DNA of 64,000 nt, taken from positions 434,001-498,000 of the forward strand of contig NZ_CP029206.1 in the NCBI RefSeq assembly GCF_003101015.1, in the 5' to 3' direction. Origin of the DNA: Actinobacillus porcitonsillarum. GTDB lineage: Bacteria > Pseudomonadota > Gammaproteobacteria > Enterobacterales > Pasteurellaceae. The notes under the pieces are model-generated. The model was not told the DNA's origin and did no database searches. It saw only the letters and a list, made by a program, of their open reading frames with translations. The position numbers and the translations under genes were made by a program. Positions within the stretch are counted from its first letter, which is position 1. Each line of letters begins with the position of its first letter. Shown in pieces: positions 1 to 9,723 of this stretch.

Positions 1-195
1 CACATTTACTTCAATGAGTTCACCATGAGTCGCATCGACAAGAGACTGAACTGAACCTTCTCCACCATCTGCCATCGGTACTTTGACATATTCCGCATTC
101 GGATAAATTTGTTTAAACCCTACTTCAATTGCATTCGCAACTTCTAGTGCAGTAAGACTTTCTTTAAAAGAATCTGGGGCAATAACAATCTTCAT
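1..195 (-). CDS. glxK: Glycerate kinase, N-terminal part (cut by window edge)
   Basis: The first 65 codons are visible; the rest lies beyond position 1. The start reads MKIVIAPDSFKESLTALEVA, the classic N-terminus of the GlxK/GarK glycerate kinase family (Rossmann-like strand followed by the APDSFK motif), and MADGGEGS follows near residue 46. Family members phosphorylate D-glycerate to 2- or 3-phosphoglycerate in the cytoplasm. It is the second gene of an operon: the GntP-family permease stops 9 bases upstream, and the CdaR regulator lies beyond that. The same trio occurs in Haemophilus influenzae. The 2- versus 3-phosphate specificity cannot be told from this fragment. Confidence 0.9.
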   Translation of the reverse strand, partial: MKIVIAPDSFKESLTALEVANAIEVGFKQIYPNAEYVKVPMADGGEGSVQSLVDATHGELIEVNV

Positions 196-204
196 TTTTT
201 ACTC

Positions 205-1467
205 CTAAAATAAACCAAACACACCAAAAATTAAGGTAGAAATTACTGTCATGATGAAACCAATTGCAGTTTCATATGGAATAAGTTTTAAACGCTCACG
301 AATATCCATATTTACGCTTCCGCCTGTTGCATGGAAGAAAGAGCCGTGAGGCATATGATCAAATACAGTTGCCCCTGCATGAATCATTGCGGCTCCTGCT
401 AATGCGGAAACACCCAACTCTAATAGTGTTGCACTAAATACATTAGAAGCTACAACTGTACCTGCCGTTGTAGAAGCTGTTGCAAGCGACATTAATGACC
501 CTGAAATAGGTGCTAATAAATAAGATGGTAAGCCTGAAGCTGTAAGCGCTTCAATCAAGACGTCTTTTAAACCAGAATTAGCAATAATACCTGCCAACGC
601 TCCCGTGCCTAATAACATAATGGCAACTGGAGACATCTTAAGCAAACCTGATGTTGCAAATTGATTTATTTGCTTAATTTTACCCATTACTATTGCGCCA
701 ACTAAACCACCTAGAGGCAATGCAATTAACGGATCGACTTTAATATCTGCAATAGGACGGAGTGCTAATAAGATAATGGCACATAACGGCGCAGAAACAG
801 CAGGCAAGAAAGCGGGTAAATTTTCGCTACGATTTACAGAAATTTCTGCATCAACCACTTTTGAACCTTTATTGATCAGTTTTTTTGCTAAAAAATAAGT
901 TAAAACTAAGCCAAACAATGCTGGAATAATTCCTGCAGCCATTACTGAAGTTAAAGGAAGATGAAATGCGTCTGATGCTGCAATCGCATTTGGATTTGGA
1001 GACATAATATTTCCAGCCTTACCTCCTCCAATCATTGCTAATAAAATAGCGGGTTTAGAGAGATCTCCTCGTTTTGCTAAAGCAAGAGCAATTGGTGATA
1101 CTGTAATAACTGCTACATCAACAAACACGCCAACTGTCGTCAAAATCATGGTAGAAATAACGAGAGCCAATAAAGCTCGTGTCTCACCTAACCGTTTTAC
1201 GATGGTTTCAGCTATCGTATTCGCTGCGCCAGATTCAATTAACACACCAGCTAAAACGCCTGCTGCTAAAATTCTCATAACTGCCGTAGTAATATTTTGA
1301 GCACCTCCAATCATCAAACTAACGGTTTCAGATACATTGGCACCACCAACCAACCCACCTATCAATGCGCCAATCAACATCCCGTAAGCAGGTGGTACTT
1401 TTTTCAGAATCAAAATAATGGCAACAGAGAGAGCAGTAATTGCCCCTAAAGCTGTAATCGTAACCAT
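205..1467 (-). CDS. GntP-family permease, probable glycerate transporter
   Basis: A 420-residue, very hydrophobic inner-membrane protein with the GntP/gluconate:H+ symporter pattern: about 12 predicted membrane segments, the GGGKAGNIMSPNPNAIAAS loop around residues 147-165 and a C-terminal conserved half ending in a phenylalanine-rich helix. Length is slightly short for gluconate permeases (about 440) but normal for the glycerate-linked branch. A strong ribosome binding site (AAGGAG) precedes the ATG. It sits directly upstream of glycerate kinase and downstream of cdaR, so glycerate is the most likely substrate; gluconate or another hydroxy acid remains possible. Confidence 0.85.
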   Translation of the reverse strand: MVTITALGAITALSVAIILILKKVPPAYGMLIGALIGGLVGGANVSETVSLMIGGAQNITTAVMRILAAGVLAGVLIESGAANTIAETIVKRLGETRALLALVISTMILTTVGVFVDVAVITVSPIALALAKRGDLSKPAILLAMIGGGKAGNIMSPNPNAIAASDAFHLPLTSVMAAGIIPALFGLVLTYFLAKKLINKGSKVVDAEISVNRSENLPAFLPAVSAPLCAIILLALRPIADIKVDPLIALPLGGLVGAIVMGKIKQINQFATSGLLKMSPVAIMLLGTGALAGIIANSGLKDVLIEALTASGLPSYLLAPISGSLMSLATASTTAGTVVASNVFSATLLELGVSALAGAAMIHAGATVFDHMPHGSFFHATGGSVNMDIRERLKLIPYETAIGFIMTVISTLIFGVFGLF

Positions 1468-1540
1468 AACAAGCTCCTTAATAATTAAATTAGATGAAAC
1501 GTATTATGATCATTTCTTTTTAAAACGCTTTAGATAAAAA

Positions 1541-1576
1541 GACAAAAAAGTGATGAAAAACCATCACTTTTTTGTC
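1541..1576 (-). terminator. Intrinsic terminator after cdaR
   Basis: A perfect 15-bp stem (GACAAAAAAGTGATG and its complement) with a 6-base loop. On the minus strand it is followed by a T-rich run. It separates cdaR from the permease/kinase operon, which must then have its own promoter between 1468 and 1540. Confidence 0.85.
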
Positions 1577-1588
1577 TTATAATACAAT

Positions 1589-2698
1589 TTACCTGATAAG
1601 CAACGTAGCAAGATACAAAATACTCTTATCCTCTATCTTATTGAAAGATAAAGAGGTTATCTGAGTAATTCGCTCTAACCGATAACGTAAAGTATTTGGG
1701 TGAATAAATAATTTTTTTGCTGCGTGATCAAGATCACAATTTGAGAAAAAATATTGTTGCAAACTTTTCATTAACACCCATTTCTTATCTTGCTCTATGA
1801 GTTGATAAATAGGTTTAAATAGAATTTTTGCTTGCCAACTTTGTGCAAAATCAGCCAATAAAGCTGGCATCCGATATTCTTCGAAAAAGAGTAATTGCTT
1901 TCTCAAATGCATTTTTTCTGCATATAACAATGTTTGCCAAGCATTCTGATAAGAATACTGCATGTCTATTAACGAGCTGACTTCATTACCTACGATGATC
2001 TGACAACTTTCCTCTGCAAATTCTGGTGGTAAATAACTTTTCCAAAACTTTGTTTTTTTGAGTATCTCATGTTGATCTAGCGGTTGAAAAATAACAATTT
2101 TCTGCAAATCAACTATCGCCGTAGCCACTTTAGGATGATAATGAGAAAGATAGGTCAATAATAATTGGAGTTTTTCCGCTGTGGATTCTGCAAGTTTGAT
2201 CAATACAGCTATATAAGGAACATCATATCGTAAACCGAAAAATGTAGATTGTTGCGCTATTTGCTCTGCAGTGAGAGTCGCCTTAGCAACCCCTAACACA
2301 AACTCCTCTTTATAACGGCTTTGCCAACGCTCCTTTTCAAGCTGTGCAGCTTGTTCTACAATGAGTTCAGCCGCCATCTTAACTAGCTTGGCATATTCTC
2401 TGACAAGCTCTGGCTTTCCTGAAATACCAATTACGCCAATATTATTATTTAAATAAGTGATAGGGACATTAATGCCTTGTTTAACCTCAAAATGCCACTG
2501 TTTTTCTAGTTGTTCATCAATTTCAATTATTTGATTTTTTCTCAGTACCTGAACTGCGCCAAGATGCCGTTGCCCTAATCGACAAATATCGCCAGAAGCA
2601 ATAATTACACCATTTTCATCCATCACATTAACGGAATAAGGAATAATTTGCATCGCTCGCTTTACAATACTTTGTGCTAAAATATTATCTAACTTCAC
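1589..2698 (-). CDS. cdaR: CdaR-family sugar diacid / glycerate operon regulator
   Basis: 369 residues. The N-terminal 130 or so residues match the putative sugar-diacid recognition domain (ISGKPELVREYAKLVKMAAELI around residue 90-112). The C-terminal end is a PucR-type helix-turn-helix: LDHAAKKLFIHPNTLRYRLERI around residues 325-346. CdaR/SdaR of E. coli activates genes for glucarate, galactarate and glycerate use. Here it lies just upstream of the GntP permease and glycerate kinase on the same strand, but a strong terminator separates them, so it is transcribed as its own unit and probably activates the promoter just downstream. Regulatory target is inferred from position. Confidence 0.88.
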   Translation of the reverse strand: MKLDNILAQSIVKRAMQIIPYSVNVMDENGVIIASGDICRLGQRHLGAVQVLRKNQIIEIDEQLEKQWHFEVKQGINVPITYLNNNIGVIGISGKPELVREYAKLVKMAAELIVEQAAQLEKERWQSRYKEEFVLGVAKATLTAEQIAQQSTFFGLRYDVPYIAVLIKLAESTAEKLQLLLTYLSHYHPKVATAIVDLQKIVIFQPLDQHEILKKTKFWKSYLPPEFAEESCQIIVGNEVSSLIDMQYSYQNAWQTLLYAEKMHLRKQLLFFEEYRMPALLADFAQSWQAKILFKPIYQLIEQDKKWVLMKSLQQYFFSNCDLDHAAKKLFIHPNTLRYRLERITQITSLSFNKIEDKSILYLATLLIR

Positions 2699-2820
2699 AA
2701 TAGCCTTTCACAAAAGAGTTTTTTCATATTTTAGCATCTACCAATCTCTTTATAGAAACTTCTTTTTCCCCTTTCACTTTTGCATTACAATCTCCTTATC
2801 TTTTTTTCAAAGGACATCAT

Positions 2821-2943
2821 ATGAAAAATTTAAAAAAATGCGTATTGCTTGCAACATTAGCTACTTTTCTTACCGCTTGTGGTGTGAAAGGTCCGCTTTA
2901 TTTCCCTGAAAAAGCACCGGCTGAACAAAAACAAGCGAACTAA
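2821..2943 (+). CDS. lptM: LptM (YifL) small lipoprotein
   Basis: A 40-codon gene. It encodes a signal peptide with positive N-terminus (MKNLKKC), a hydrophobic core and a lipobox LTAC with the lipidated cysteine at residue 20, followed by GVKGPLYFP, the conserved block of LptM/YifL. In E. coli LptM is an outer-membrane lipoprotein that helps maturation of the LptDE lipopolysaccharide transporter. AAAGGA lies 8 bases before the ATG. It stands immediately upstream of lysA, as in other Pasteurellaceae and in enterics (where yifL lies next to dapF). Confidence 0.9.
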   Translation: MKNLKKCVLLATLATFLTACGVKGPLYFPEKAPAEQKQAN

Positions 2944-2991
2944 TTTACTCTTTATTCTTATAAAAATAATGACATTTCAACAGGACAGCGA

Positions 2992-4242
2992 ATGAACCAT
3001 TTTGAATATAAAAACCAACAACTTTTTGCAGAAGACATTGCCGTTTCAGACATCGTGAAAGAATACGGCACGCCTGCATATATCTATTCTCGTGCCACAC
3101 TAGAGCGTCATTGGCATGCTTTTGATAACGCTTTTGGCGATCATCCTCATCTAATCTGTTTTGCCGTTAAATCTAACTCTAATATTGCGTTACTCAATAT
3201 CATGGCACGTTTAGGCTCTGGTTTTGATATCGTTTCTCAAGGTGAACTTGAGCGTGTTTTAGCCGCAGGTGGCGATCCGAGTAAAGTGGTGTTTTCCGGT
3301 GTGGCTAAATCACATACTGAAATCGCACGTGCACTTGAGGTGGGGATTCGTTGCTTTAACGTTGAATCCATTTCTGAACTCCATCGTATCAATGAAGTTG
3401 CAGGACAGCTTGGCAAGATTGCACCAATCTCATTACGTGTGAACCCGGATGTCGATGCCCATACCCACCCTTATATTTCAACCGGTTTAAAAGAAAATAA
3501 ATTTGGTGTAAGCGTACAGCAAGCCCGAGAAGTTTATCGTTTAGCGAGCCGTTTACCCAATGTAAAAATTACGGGAATGGATTGCCATATCGGCTCTCAA
3601 TTAACCGAGTTACAACCATTCTTAAATGCCACAGATCGCTTAATTATTTTAATGGAGCAATTAAAAGAAGACGGCATTCTTTTACATCATTTAGATTTAG
3701 GCGGTGGCTTAGGTGTGCCTTATCACGGCGAAGAACCACCTCATCCAACCGAATATGCCAAAGCATTGTTGGAGAAACTCAAAGACTATCAAGATCTTGA
3801 GATTATTCTTGAACCAGGTCGTGCCATCACGGCTAATGCAGGTATTTTAGTCACGAAAGTCGAATACCTAAAAACAAATGAAGATCGCCGTTTTGCGATT
3901 GTGGACACCGGCATGAATGATATGATCCGCCCTGCATTATACGAAGCCTATATGGAACTAACCGAAGTGGATCGCTCACTCCCTCGTGAAAAAGCCGTTT
4001 ATGATGTGGTGGGTCCTATTTGCGAAACGTCTGATTTCTTAGGGAAGGAACGTGAATTGGCTATTGCTGAAGGCGATTTAGTGGCAATGCGTTCCGCCGG
4101 TGCTTATGGCGCAACAATGTCATCAACGTATAACTCTCGTCCACAAGCGGTCGAAATTATGGTAGATGGTGCAAATTGCTATTTAATTAAAGTGCGTGCT
4201 TCATTCGAAGATTTATGGCGTTTAGAAAAATGTTTACCTTAA
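2992..4242 (+). CDS. lysA: Diaminopimelate decarboxylase
   Basis: 416 residues, the normal length. It converts meso-diaminopimelate to lysine, the last step of lysine synthesis, with pyridoxal phosphate. The fold-III decarboxylase features are visible: PLP lysine in CFAVKSN (K60), the glycine-rich HLDLGGGLG segment around residue 236, the phosphate-binding EPGR near residue 275, and the C-terminal CETSDFLG with the active-site cysteine. It follows lptM by 48 bases and is closed by a strong terminator, so the two probably share a transcript. Confidence 0.97.
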   Translation: MNHFEYKNQQLFAEDIAVSDIVKEYGTPAYIYSRATLERHWHAFDNAFGDHPHLICFAVKSNSNIALLNIMARLGSGFDIVSQGELERVLAAGGDPSKVVFSGVAKSHTEIARALEVGIRCFNVESISELHRINEVAGQLGKIAPISLRVNPDVDAHTHPYISTGLKENKFGVSVQQAREVYRLASRLPNVKITGMDCHIGSQLTELQPFLNATDRLIILMEQLKEDGILLHHLDLGGGLGVPYHGEEPPHPTEYAKALLEKLKDYQDLEIILEPGRAITANAGILVTKVEYLKTNEDRRFAIVDTGMNDMIRPALYEAYMELTEVDRSLPREKAVYDVVGPICETSDFLGKERELAIAEGDLVAMRSAGAYGATMSSTYNSRPQAVEIMVDGANCYLIKVRASFEDLWRLEKCLP

Positions 4243-4247
4243 AAATG

Positions 4248-4270
4248 GGGGTACTTCGGTACCCCTTTTT
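4248..4270 (+). terminator. Terminator of lptM-lysA
   Basis: A 7-bp stem GGGGTAC / GTACCCC closed by a UUCG tetraloop and followed at once by TTTTT. It starts five bases after the lysA stop codon. Confidence 0.93.
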
Positions 4271-4280
4271 CTTTGTCATT

Positions 4281-4296
4281 TTGTGATCTATATCAT
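4281..4296. promoter_or_regulatory. FNR- or CRP-like site upstream of fumC
   Basis: The sequence TTGTGATCTATATCAT contains the FNR core TGAT-N4-ATCA and also resembles a CRP half-site pair (TGTGA-N6-TCATA). It lies about 110 bases before the fumC start. Aerobic/anaerobic or catabolite control of fumarase would fit known biology, but the two regulators cannot be told apart here. Confidence 0.45.
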
Positions 4297-4402
4297 AAAA
4301 ACGAAAGAAATTGATAGCTCATAAAAAAGCAAAAGTTTACTATATCAATATACCTATAAATTGTTAGGTCCTTTTATTTTATAACATCAAATGGAGTATT
4401 TT

Positions 4403-5800
4403 ATGGAATTCCGTATCGAAAAAGATACTATGGGCGAAGTGCAAGTACCGGCAGACAAATATTGGGCAGCACAAACTGAGCGTTCACGCAATAACTTCAA
4501 AATTGGACCAGAAGCATCAATGCCAAAAGAAATCATTGAAGCATTCGGTTATTTGAAAAAAGCTGCCGCTTATGCAAACCACGATTTAGGCGTACTTTCT
4601 GCTGAAAAACGTGATTTAATCGCTCAAGCCTGCGATGAAATCCTAGCAAATCAATTAGATGATCAATTCCCACTCGTCATCTGGCAAACAGGTTCAGGTA
4701 CACAATCTAATATGAACGTGAATGAAGTGGTTTCAAACCGTGCACACGTTTTAAATGGCGGTAAACTTGGCGAAAAATCGATTATTCACCCAAATGATGA
4801 TGTGAACAAATCACAATCTTCAAACGATACTTATCCAACAGCAATGCACATTGCGGCATACAAAAAAGTGGTTGAACATACCCTTCCTTGTGTAAAACGC
4901 TTACAAAAAACTTTAGCGGACAAAGCAGCGGCATTCCAAGATGTGGTTAAAATTGGTCGTACTCACTTAATGGACGCAACGCCATTAACATTAGGTCAAG
5001 AGTTCTCTGCTTATGCTGCACAATTAGCTTTCGGTATCAAAGCATTAGAAAACACGTTACCGCACTTAGCAGAATTAGCGTTAGGCGGTACAGCGGTAGG
5101 TACAGGTTTAAATACGCCAAAAGGCTACGATGTGAAAGTCGCAGATTACATTGCAAAATTCACCGGTTTACCGTTCGTAACCGCACAAAACAAATTTGAA
5201 GCACTCGCAACACACGATGCCATCGTTGAAACTCACGGTGCATTAAAACAATTAGCGGTTTCACTTTACAAAATCGCTAACGACGTGCGTTTATTGGCTT
5301 CTGGCCCACGTTCAGGTATCGGCGAAATCTTAATCCCTGAAAATGAACCAGGCTCATCAATTATGCCGGGTAAAGTAAACCCAACCCAATGTGAAGCAAT
5401 GACAATGGTTTGCGCGCAAGTGTTAGGTAACGATGTGACAATTTCATTTGCTGGTACACAAGGTCACTTCCAATTAAACGTGTATAAACCAGTAATGGCG
5501 TACAACTTCTTACAATCTGCACAATTATTAGGTGATGCATGCGTATCATTCGATGAACACTGTGCAATCGGTATTGAACCGAACTATCCACGCATTAAAC
5601 AGCAATTAGATCAATCTCTCATGCTTGTAACTGCATTAAATACCCATATCGGTTATGAAAACGCAGCGAAAATTGCGAAAACTGCACACAAAAATGGTAC
5701 AACACTCAAAGAAGAAGCGATCAACTTAGGTTTAGTGACCGCTGAACAATTTGATGAGTGGGTACGCCCTGAAGATATGGTGGGAAGTTTGAAAAAGTAA
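4403..5800 (+). CDS. fumC: Class II fumarate hydratase
   Basis: 465 residues from the chosen start. I prefer the ATG at 4403 because GGAG sits 7 bases before it; an in-frame ATG at 4391 would overlap that ribosome binding site. The enzyme interconverts fumarate and malate in the TCA cycle without an iron-sulfur cluster. Visible family marks are [14 protein letters not shown] near residue 100, the [11 protein letters not shown] segment near residue 142, [16 protein letters not shown] near residue 188 and the signature [16 protein letters not shown] near residue 317. It stands alone between two terminators. Confidence 0.96.
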   Translation: MEFRIEKDTMGEVQVPADKYWAAQTERSRNNFKIGPEASMPKEIIEAFGYLKKAAAYANHDLGVLSAEKRDLIAQACDEILANQLDDQFPLVIWQTGSGTQSNMNVNEVVSNRAHVLNGGKLGEKSIIHPNDDVNKSQSSNDTYPTAMHIAAYKKVVEHTLPCVKRLQKTLADKAAAFQDVVKIGRTHLMDATPLTLGQEFSAYAAQLAFGIKALENTLPHLAELALGGTAVGTGLNTPKGYDVKVADYIAKFTGLPFVTAQNKFEALATHDAIVETHGALKQLAVSLYKIANDVRLLASGPRSGIGEILIPENEPGSSIMPGKVNPTQCEAMTMVCAQVLGNDVTISFAGTQGHFQLNVYKPVMAYNFLQSAQLLGDACVSFDEHCAIGIEPNYPRIKQQLDQSLMLVTALNTHIGYENAAKIAKTAHKNGTTLKEEAINLGLVTAEQFDEWVRPEDMVGSLKK

Positions 5801-5893
5801 ATTTAATTTTTTAATTAATCAACTTTCAGGATGAACTCTAAAAATCGCCTGATTCAGGATTAGATTTAAGATTAAATATTTTTATTTAAAGAG

Positions 5894-5926
5894 AAAGGCT
5901 GAAGTTAATATAAACTTCAGCCTTTT
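5894..5926. terminator. Bidirectional terminator between fumC and the autotransporter gene
   Basis: A perfect 13-bp inverted repeat (AAAGGCTGAAGTT and its complement) with a 6-base loop. A-rich on the left and T-rich on the right, so it can serve both convergent genes. Confidence 0.88.
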
Positions 5927-5969
5927 ATTTTAGTTAAGAAACTATTCTTAATAATTTGGCTTACAGAAT

Positions 5970-8900
5970 TTAGAAATTAATTCTAATACCCGCAGTAACT
6001 ACATTATTATGCCCTTTATTTTTAGACAATTTTAAATCGTAGTTAGTATATAAGGCTATATTTTTATTTACTTGTGTAAGTACTCCTACCCCTGCCCAAG
6101 TTTTATTCCTAGCCAATGAAATACCCTTCACATCAAATTTAGCCTCAGATAAACCAGTATAGCTTGCTCTAAAACTCAGGTCTTGTTCTTTAAACGCTCT
6201 ATGATGGTTTACGTAACCTTGGATTGTCGTTTTCATTCCTTTCCAATCAATATCAAATGCTGTACGTAGACCGACTAAACCGCTTGTTTGTTCATAAGTG
6301 GTTTTATCTGCTGTAAGACCAAATTGACTATTTTGTTCACTAAATGCTCCGCGTTTAACAACATCGTGTGTTAAACCCACGAATGGTGTTAATAACAAGT
6401 CATTCATTCTAAAGTCATACCCAGATTCAATATATGCAGAGAAGACCTTATCTTTATGATTAATTTTTGCAGTACTGAACTTATTATCAGACAAGATAAT
6501 ACTACGCTCAACATCTGAATTAACATGTCCAAATCCTAAGCGACCTTGTAGATACCAAGGTGTCTGATGTTTATTGCCTAAACGAGCATATAAAGAAGCA
6601 CCTATTCCATCAGCCTGAGAATTACCACCATAACGATCAAATTCTATTTTTGATTTAGAATAATTAAAAGCGGCACCTACAATAAGATGATCAGCGACTT
6701 TCCGATCAATACCTAATTGACCAGCATAAGTATTTGTTTTACCTTTACCGAACCCGGTCTCTTTCAAGGTTCCATCGCCATAGATACCGGTAATCCATAC
6801 TCCTGCATTATCCCCGACATGATCTAATGTTCCTAACATAACAAGGCGGTTAGATAAATCTTTATTTACCGTTTCTGAATTCTCAAATGTCAAAGCTTGA
6901 GCAGAAGCATAAATTTGTCCAGATAAGCTATTTAAAACTGTATCTTTTACATTAATATCAGCAATACTATTTTGCAAAATAGCAGCATCTTCAACAAATG
7001 ATTTATTAATTAAATCAGAATTCTCTTCTGAATCAATTTTCGAGTCCAATACAGTAAAACTATTTTCTAATGCCGTTGCAACATTCTCCCACATTTTTTC
7101 GTTTGGTGCAGTCTCATTTACATAGTCAACAACATTAGCACGACTTACCGTTGTCGTTATTTCATTAGCATTAGCATTGACTGCTTTTACACGAAGTAAT
7201 CCCAAAGATTCTACTTTAGCAAAGTTGCCTTTTATAGTACCTTCAGCAGTTAATGTACGGTTTGTTAACCCTTTCTCTGTTACATACTCTGACTTATCTC
7301 CCTTATAAGTCGTTAAAGTTAGTGTTGAGTTATTTAAATCAACATCTCCTTTTACATTGAGAGTAGAGCCTAAAGATGATACAAATTTACTTGATGCAGA
7401 AGCTTCATAATCATTTTGAATAGTTGAATTACCTTGGTTTATAAAAGTACCTTGGTTACTCACTTTATTTTCTAACGTTGTATTATTAGCAACGAGAGTA
7501 CCATTTTCTCCCACATTAACCTTAGACGCATAACTTCTTCCATTAATCGTAATTGCCCCCGTATTTAATGTAGTATCTCCAGTGAAACTACTATCTCCTG
7601 ATAAGATTAATTCACCAGAACCGTCTTTTACTAACCCAGCATCTCCATCAATATCGTTTTCGAAAATATAGCTCCCATTTGGAATATTAACCATCACGTT
7701 ATCTGATTTCGTGAGACGTTTATCAAAACGAGCAGGCCCTTTAACCGCTTTCTCAACATTGAGTAACCCCCAACCATAAACATCATCAACACCTCGCTCA
7801 CCAATATCCGTAGCTGTTGTTAATATTGATTGTTTAATTAAGTTACCATCCATCCAAGGATATTTTTGTTTCACTAAAGCAGCCGTACCTGTAACTGCCG
7901 GGGACGCGAATGATGAACCACTAGCAACAACATCCCGTTTTCTTAAATTAAAAACATAATCGCCAATGGCAGATATTGTCCAGTTCTTTGCCACCCCAGC
8001 TTGTGAATAAGGCAATAAATTAGTCCACTCAACATTACCGAGATCAGCATTTGTTCGAGTTGCTAACGCTGCAACAGCAATCCATCCCTTTTCCAGTTCG
8101 GGAACATAATGCGGTAAACCTGCTTGCAAAGTAGGATTTTCATCTCCTCGCGTATTACCAGCTGCCCAAATAAATAATCCGCCTTGATTTACTTTATCTT
8201 TATACCAATTTAAAAGTGACGAATCTATTTGGTTTGCATAATAATAAATAGAATTTGGTCTATTATTAAAATAAGTTAGAGGTTTAGGGATACCATATGA
8301 TTGGTTATAAATTCTTGCTCCACGATTCCATAAATCATTATATATCGCTGTGGTTGCTAATAACCCAGTCCCATTTATACTAACTTTCGTAATATCAGAT
8401 AATAGTAATGTAGCTCCTGGAGCGACACCATTAGATGTACTACCACCAACCATTTCAGCAACCATAACTCCATGAGTTGCTGTAGATGGAGCAGTGCGCC
8501 CAGTCTCAAGAATAATACCTCTATTACCAAACTTATTAGTAATATCGTTTGTCATCGTACTATTTTTAAACCCACTGTCCAGAATGCCAACAATAACATC
8601 CTTTCCATCTAAATTAACGGCCTGCTTATTATTAGGGTCTTCTGGATTATAACCTCGTGTTACATCATTCCATTGAATTCCTCTTGCCGGTATATTTTCA
8701 GCAACAACTACTGGTCGATTAACAATAGGAGTAGGTTTAATAACGATAGGTTTAGTATCAACTACTGGCTGAGTTGGTGTTTCTACTACCGGTTTGGTAT
8801 CAACTACTGGTTGCGTTGGTGTTTCTACTACCGGTTTGGTATCAACTACTGGTTGCGTTGGTGTTTCTACCACCGGTTTGGTATCAACTACTGGTTGCGT

Positions 8901-9458
8901 CGGTGTTTCTACTACCGGTTTGGTATCAACTACTGGTTGCGTTGGTGTTTCTACCACCGGTTTGGTATCAACTACTGGTTGCGTCGGTGTTTCTACTACC
9001 GGTTTGGTATCAACTACTGGCTGCGTTGGTGTTTCTACTACCGGTTTGGTATCAACTACTGGCTGCGTTGGTGTTTCTACCACCGGTTTAGTATCGACTA
9101 CTGGTCTCACAGGAGATGTAATAATTGGAGTTCTGACTGTAGAAGTAATCACTCGGACCGTCGTTTTTCCATTAATAGTTGTATATACTTTAGTAATAGT
9201 TACCCCATTTACTGTTGTAGTAACAGTTCGGGTAGTTATTCCAGAGTAATATGTTGGTTGATACCAAGATGAATAGTTATTTCTGTATATAGATGAATAG
9301 TTATTTCTGTATATAGATGAATATTTATAATAACTATCTATTGCAGCAGGATAATACCTTGCTGTAGTTGCAAGCTGATTAGACATTTGGCTTGCGTTAG
9401 CCTCTACTGAAAGGGCCGGTAGCATTGCTAATGCAATAACTAAGCTTTTTTTCTTCAT
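5970..9458 (-). CDS. Subtilisin-like (S8) serine protease autotransporter with variable repeat region
   Basis: 1162 residues, a type Va secreted protein. A signal peptide ends near ANAS-Q (residues 1-23). Then follow two copies of SSIYRNNY, a Thr/Val-rich segment, and eight identical 14-residue PVVDTKPVVETPTQ repeats (residues 119-230) plus a partial ninth. The S8 protease domain carries the catalytic triad D294 (GILDSG), H329 (THGVMV) and S516 (GSSFASP). A beta-strand-rich passenger follows (about 590-870), and a 12-strand-type beta-barrel occupies the last 280 residues, ending in the typical ...INF. Relatives include Ssa1 of Mannheimia haemolytica and AasP of A. pleuropneumoniae, which process or display surface proteins. 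The Pro/Val/Thr repeats are encoded by 42-bp DNA repeats, so length can vary in frame. Monocistronic. Confidence 0.93.
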   Translation of the reverse strand: MKKKSLVIALAMLPALSVEANASQMSNQLATTARYYPAAIDSYYKYSSIYRNNYSSIYRNNYSSWYQPTYYSGITTRTVTTTVNGVTITKVYTTINGKTTVRVITSTVRTPIITSPVRPVVDTKPVVETPTQPVVDTKPVVETPTQPVVDTKPVVETPTQPVVDTKPVVETPTQPVVDTKPVVETPTQPVVDTKPVVETPTQPVVDTKPVVETPTQPVVDTKPVVETPTQPVVDTKPIVIKPTPIVNRPVVVAENIPARGIQWNDVTRGYNPEDPNNKQAVNLDGKDVIVGILDSGFKNSTMTNDITNKFGNRGIILETGRTAPSTATHGVMVAEMVGGSTSNGVAPGATLLLSDITKVSINGTGLLATTAIYNDLWNRGARIYNQSYGIPKPLTYFNNRPNSIYYYANQIDSSLLNWYKDKVNQGGLFIWAAGNTRGDENPTLQAGLPHYVPELEKGWIAVAALATRTNADLGNVEWTNLLPYSQAGVAKNWTISAIGDYVFNLRKRDVVASGSSFASPAVTGTAALVKQKYPWMDGNLIKQSILTTATDIGERGVDDVYGWGLLNVEKAVKGPARFDKRLTKSDNVMVNIPNGSYIFENDIDGDAGLVKDGSGELILSGDSSFTGDTTLNTGAITINGRSYASKVNVGENGTLVANNTTLENKVSNQGTFINQGNSTIQNDYEASASSKFVSSLGSTLNVKGDVDLNNSTLTLTTYKGDKSEYVTEKGLTNRTLTAEGTIKGNFAKVESLGLLRVKAVNANANEITTTVSRANVVDYVNETAPNEKMWENVATALENSFTVLDSKIDSEENSDLINKSFVEDAAILQNSIADINVKDTVLNSLSGQIYASAQALTFENSETVNKDLSNRLVMLGTLDHVGDNAGVWITGIYGDGTLKETGFGKGKTNTYAGQLGIDRKVADHLIVGAAFNYSKSKIEFDRYGGNSQADGIGASLYARLGNKHQTPWYLQGRLGFGHVNSDVERSIILSDNKFSTAKINHKDKVFSAYIESGYDFRMNDLLLTPFVGLTHDVVKRGAFSEQNSQFGLTADKTTYEQTSGLVGLRTAFDIDWKGMKTTIQGYVNHHRAFKEQDLSFRASYTGLSEAKFDVKGISLARNKTWAGVGVLTQVNKNIALYTNYDLKLSKNKGHNNVVTAGIRINF
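8748..9104 (-). repeat. 42-bp tandem repeats inside the autotransporter gene
   Basis: Eight complete units (8769-9104) and a 21-bp partial unit (8748-8768). Units differ only by a few synonymous changes, which points to recent expansion or gene conversion. Since 42 is a multiple of three, copy-number change alters protein length and not the reading frame. Confidence 0.97.
9268..9323 (-). repeat. 24-bp tandem repeat in the autotransporter N-terminal region
   Basis: Two identical 24-bp units (9268-9291 and 9292-9315) plus 8 bases of a third. They encode the SSIYRNNY duplication just after the signal peptide. Confidence 0.93.
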
Positions 9459-9487
9459 GGTTTTGATTTCCTTTTAAAAAAAATAAT

Positions 9488-9542
9488 GCCCCATTAATTT
9501 CTAACATTTACTATAATATAAATCTTAGAATAATAATGGGGC
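9488..9542. other. Imperfect inverted repeat upstream of the autotransporter
   Basis: The arm GCCCCATTAATTTCTA (9488-9503) is matched by TAGAATAATAATGGGGC (9526-9542) with one insertion/mismatch. It begins 30 bases before the autotransporter start, so it would lie in its leader RNA or overlap its promoter. The rest of 9543-9723 is AT-rich with no gene that I can see. Confidence 0.5.
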
Positions 9543-9723
9543 TAAAATTAAAACAAAAAAAGCTAGTTAAATCAATATACTCTACAAAAGTATACTTAAA
9601 TTTAATCTTTGAAAAAATATCTCCAATTCATTTAAAATATACATCAATTAATATTCTTAACAGAGTATTTTATATTAAAAAATAATTTTATAACTATATT
9701 AAAAACTATTATCTCTAACCATA

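Noticed and set aside
2700..2820. Lysine riboswitch before lptM-lysA
   Set aside because: The gap is too short (about 120 bases) and AT-rich, with no long paired elements.
4391..4402. Upstream ATG of fumC
   Set aside because: Using it would place the strong GGAG ribosome binding site inside the coding region; the second ATG is correctly spaced.
8748..9104. CRISPR array
   Set aside because: The units are contiguous 42-bp tandem copies without unique spacers and lie in frame in a coding gene.
8673..9272. Long open frames in all three plus-strand phases over the autotransporter repeats
   Set aside because: The 42-bp repeat has no stop in any opposite-strand phase, so open frames are automatic. 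The real gene is on the minus strand with signal peptide, catalytic triad and barrel.
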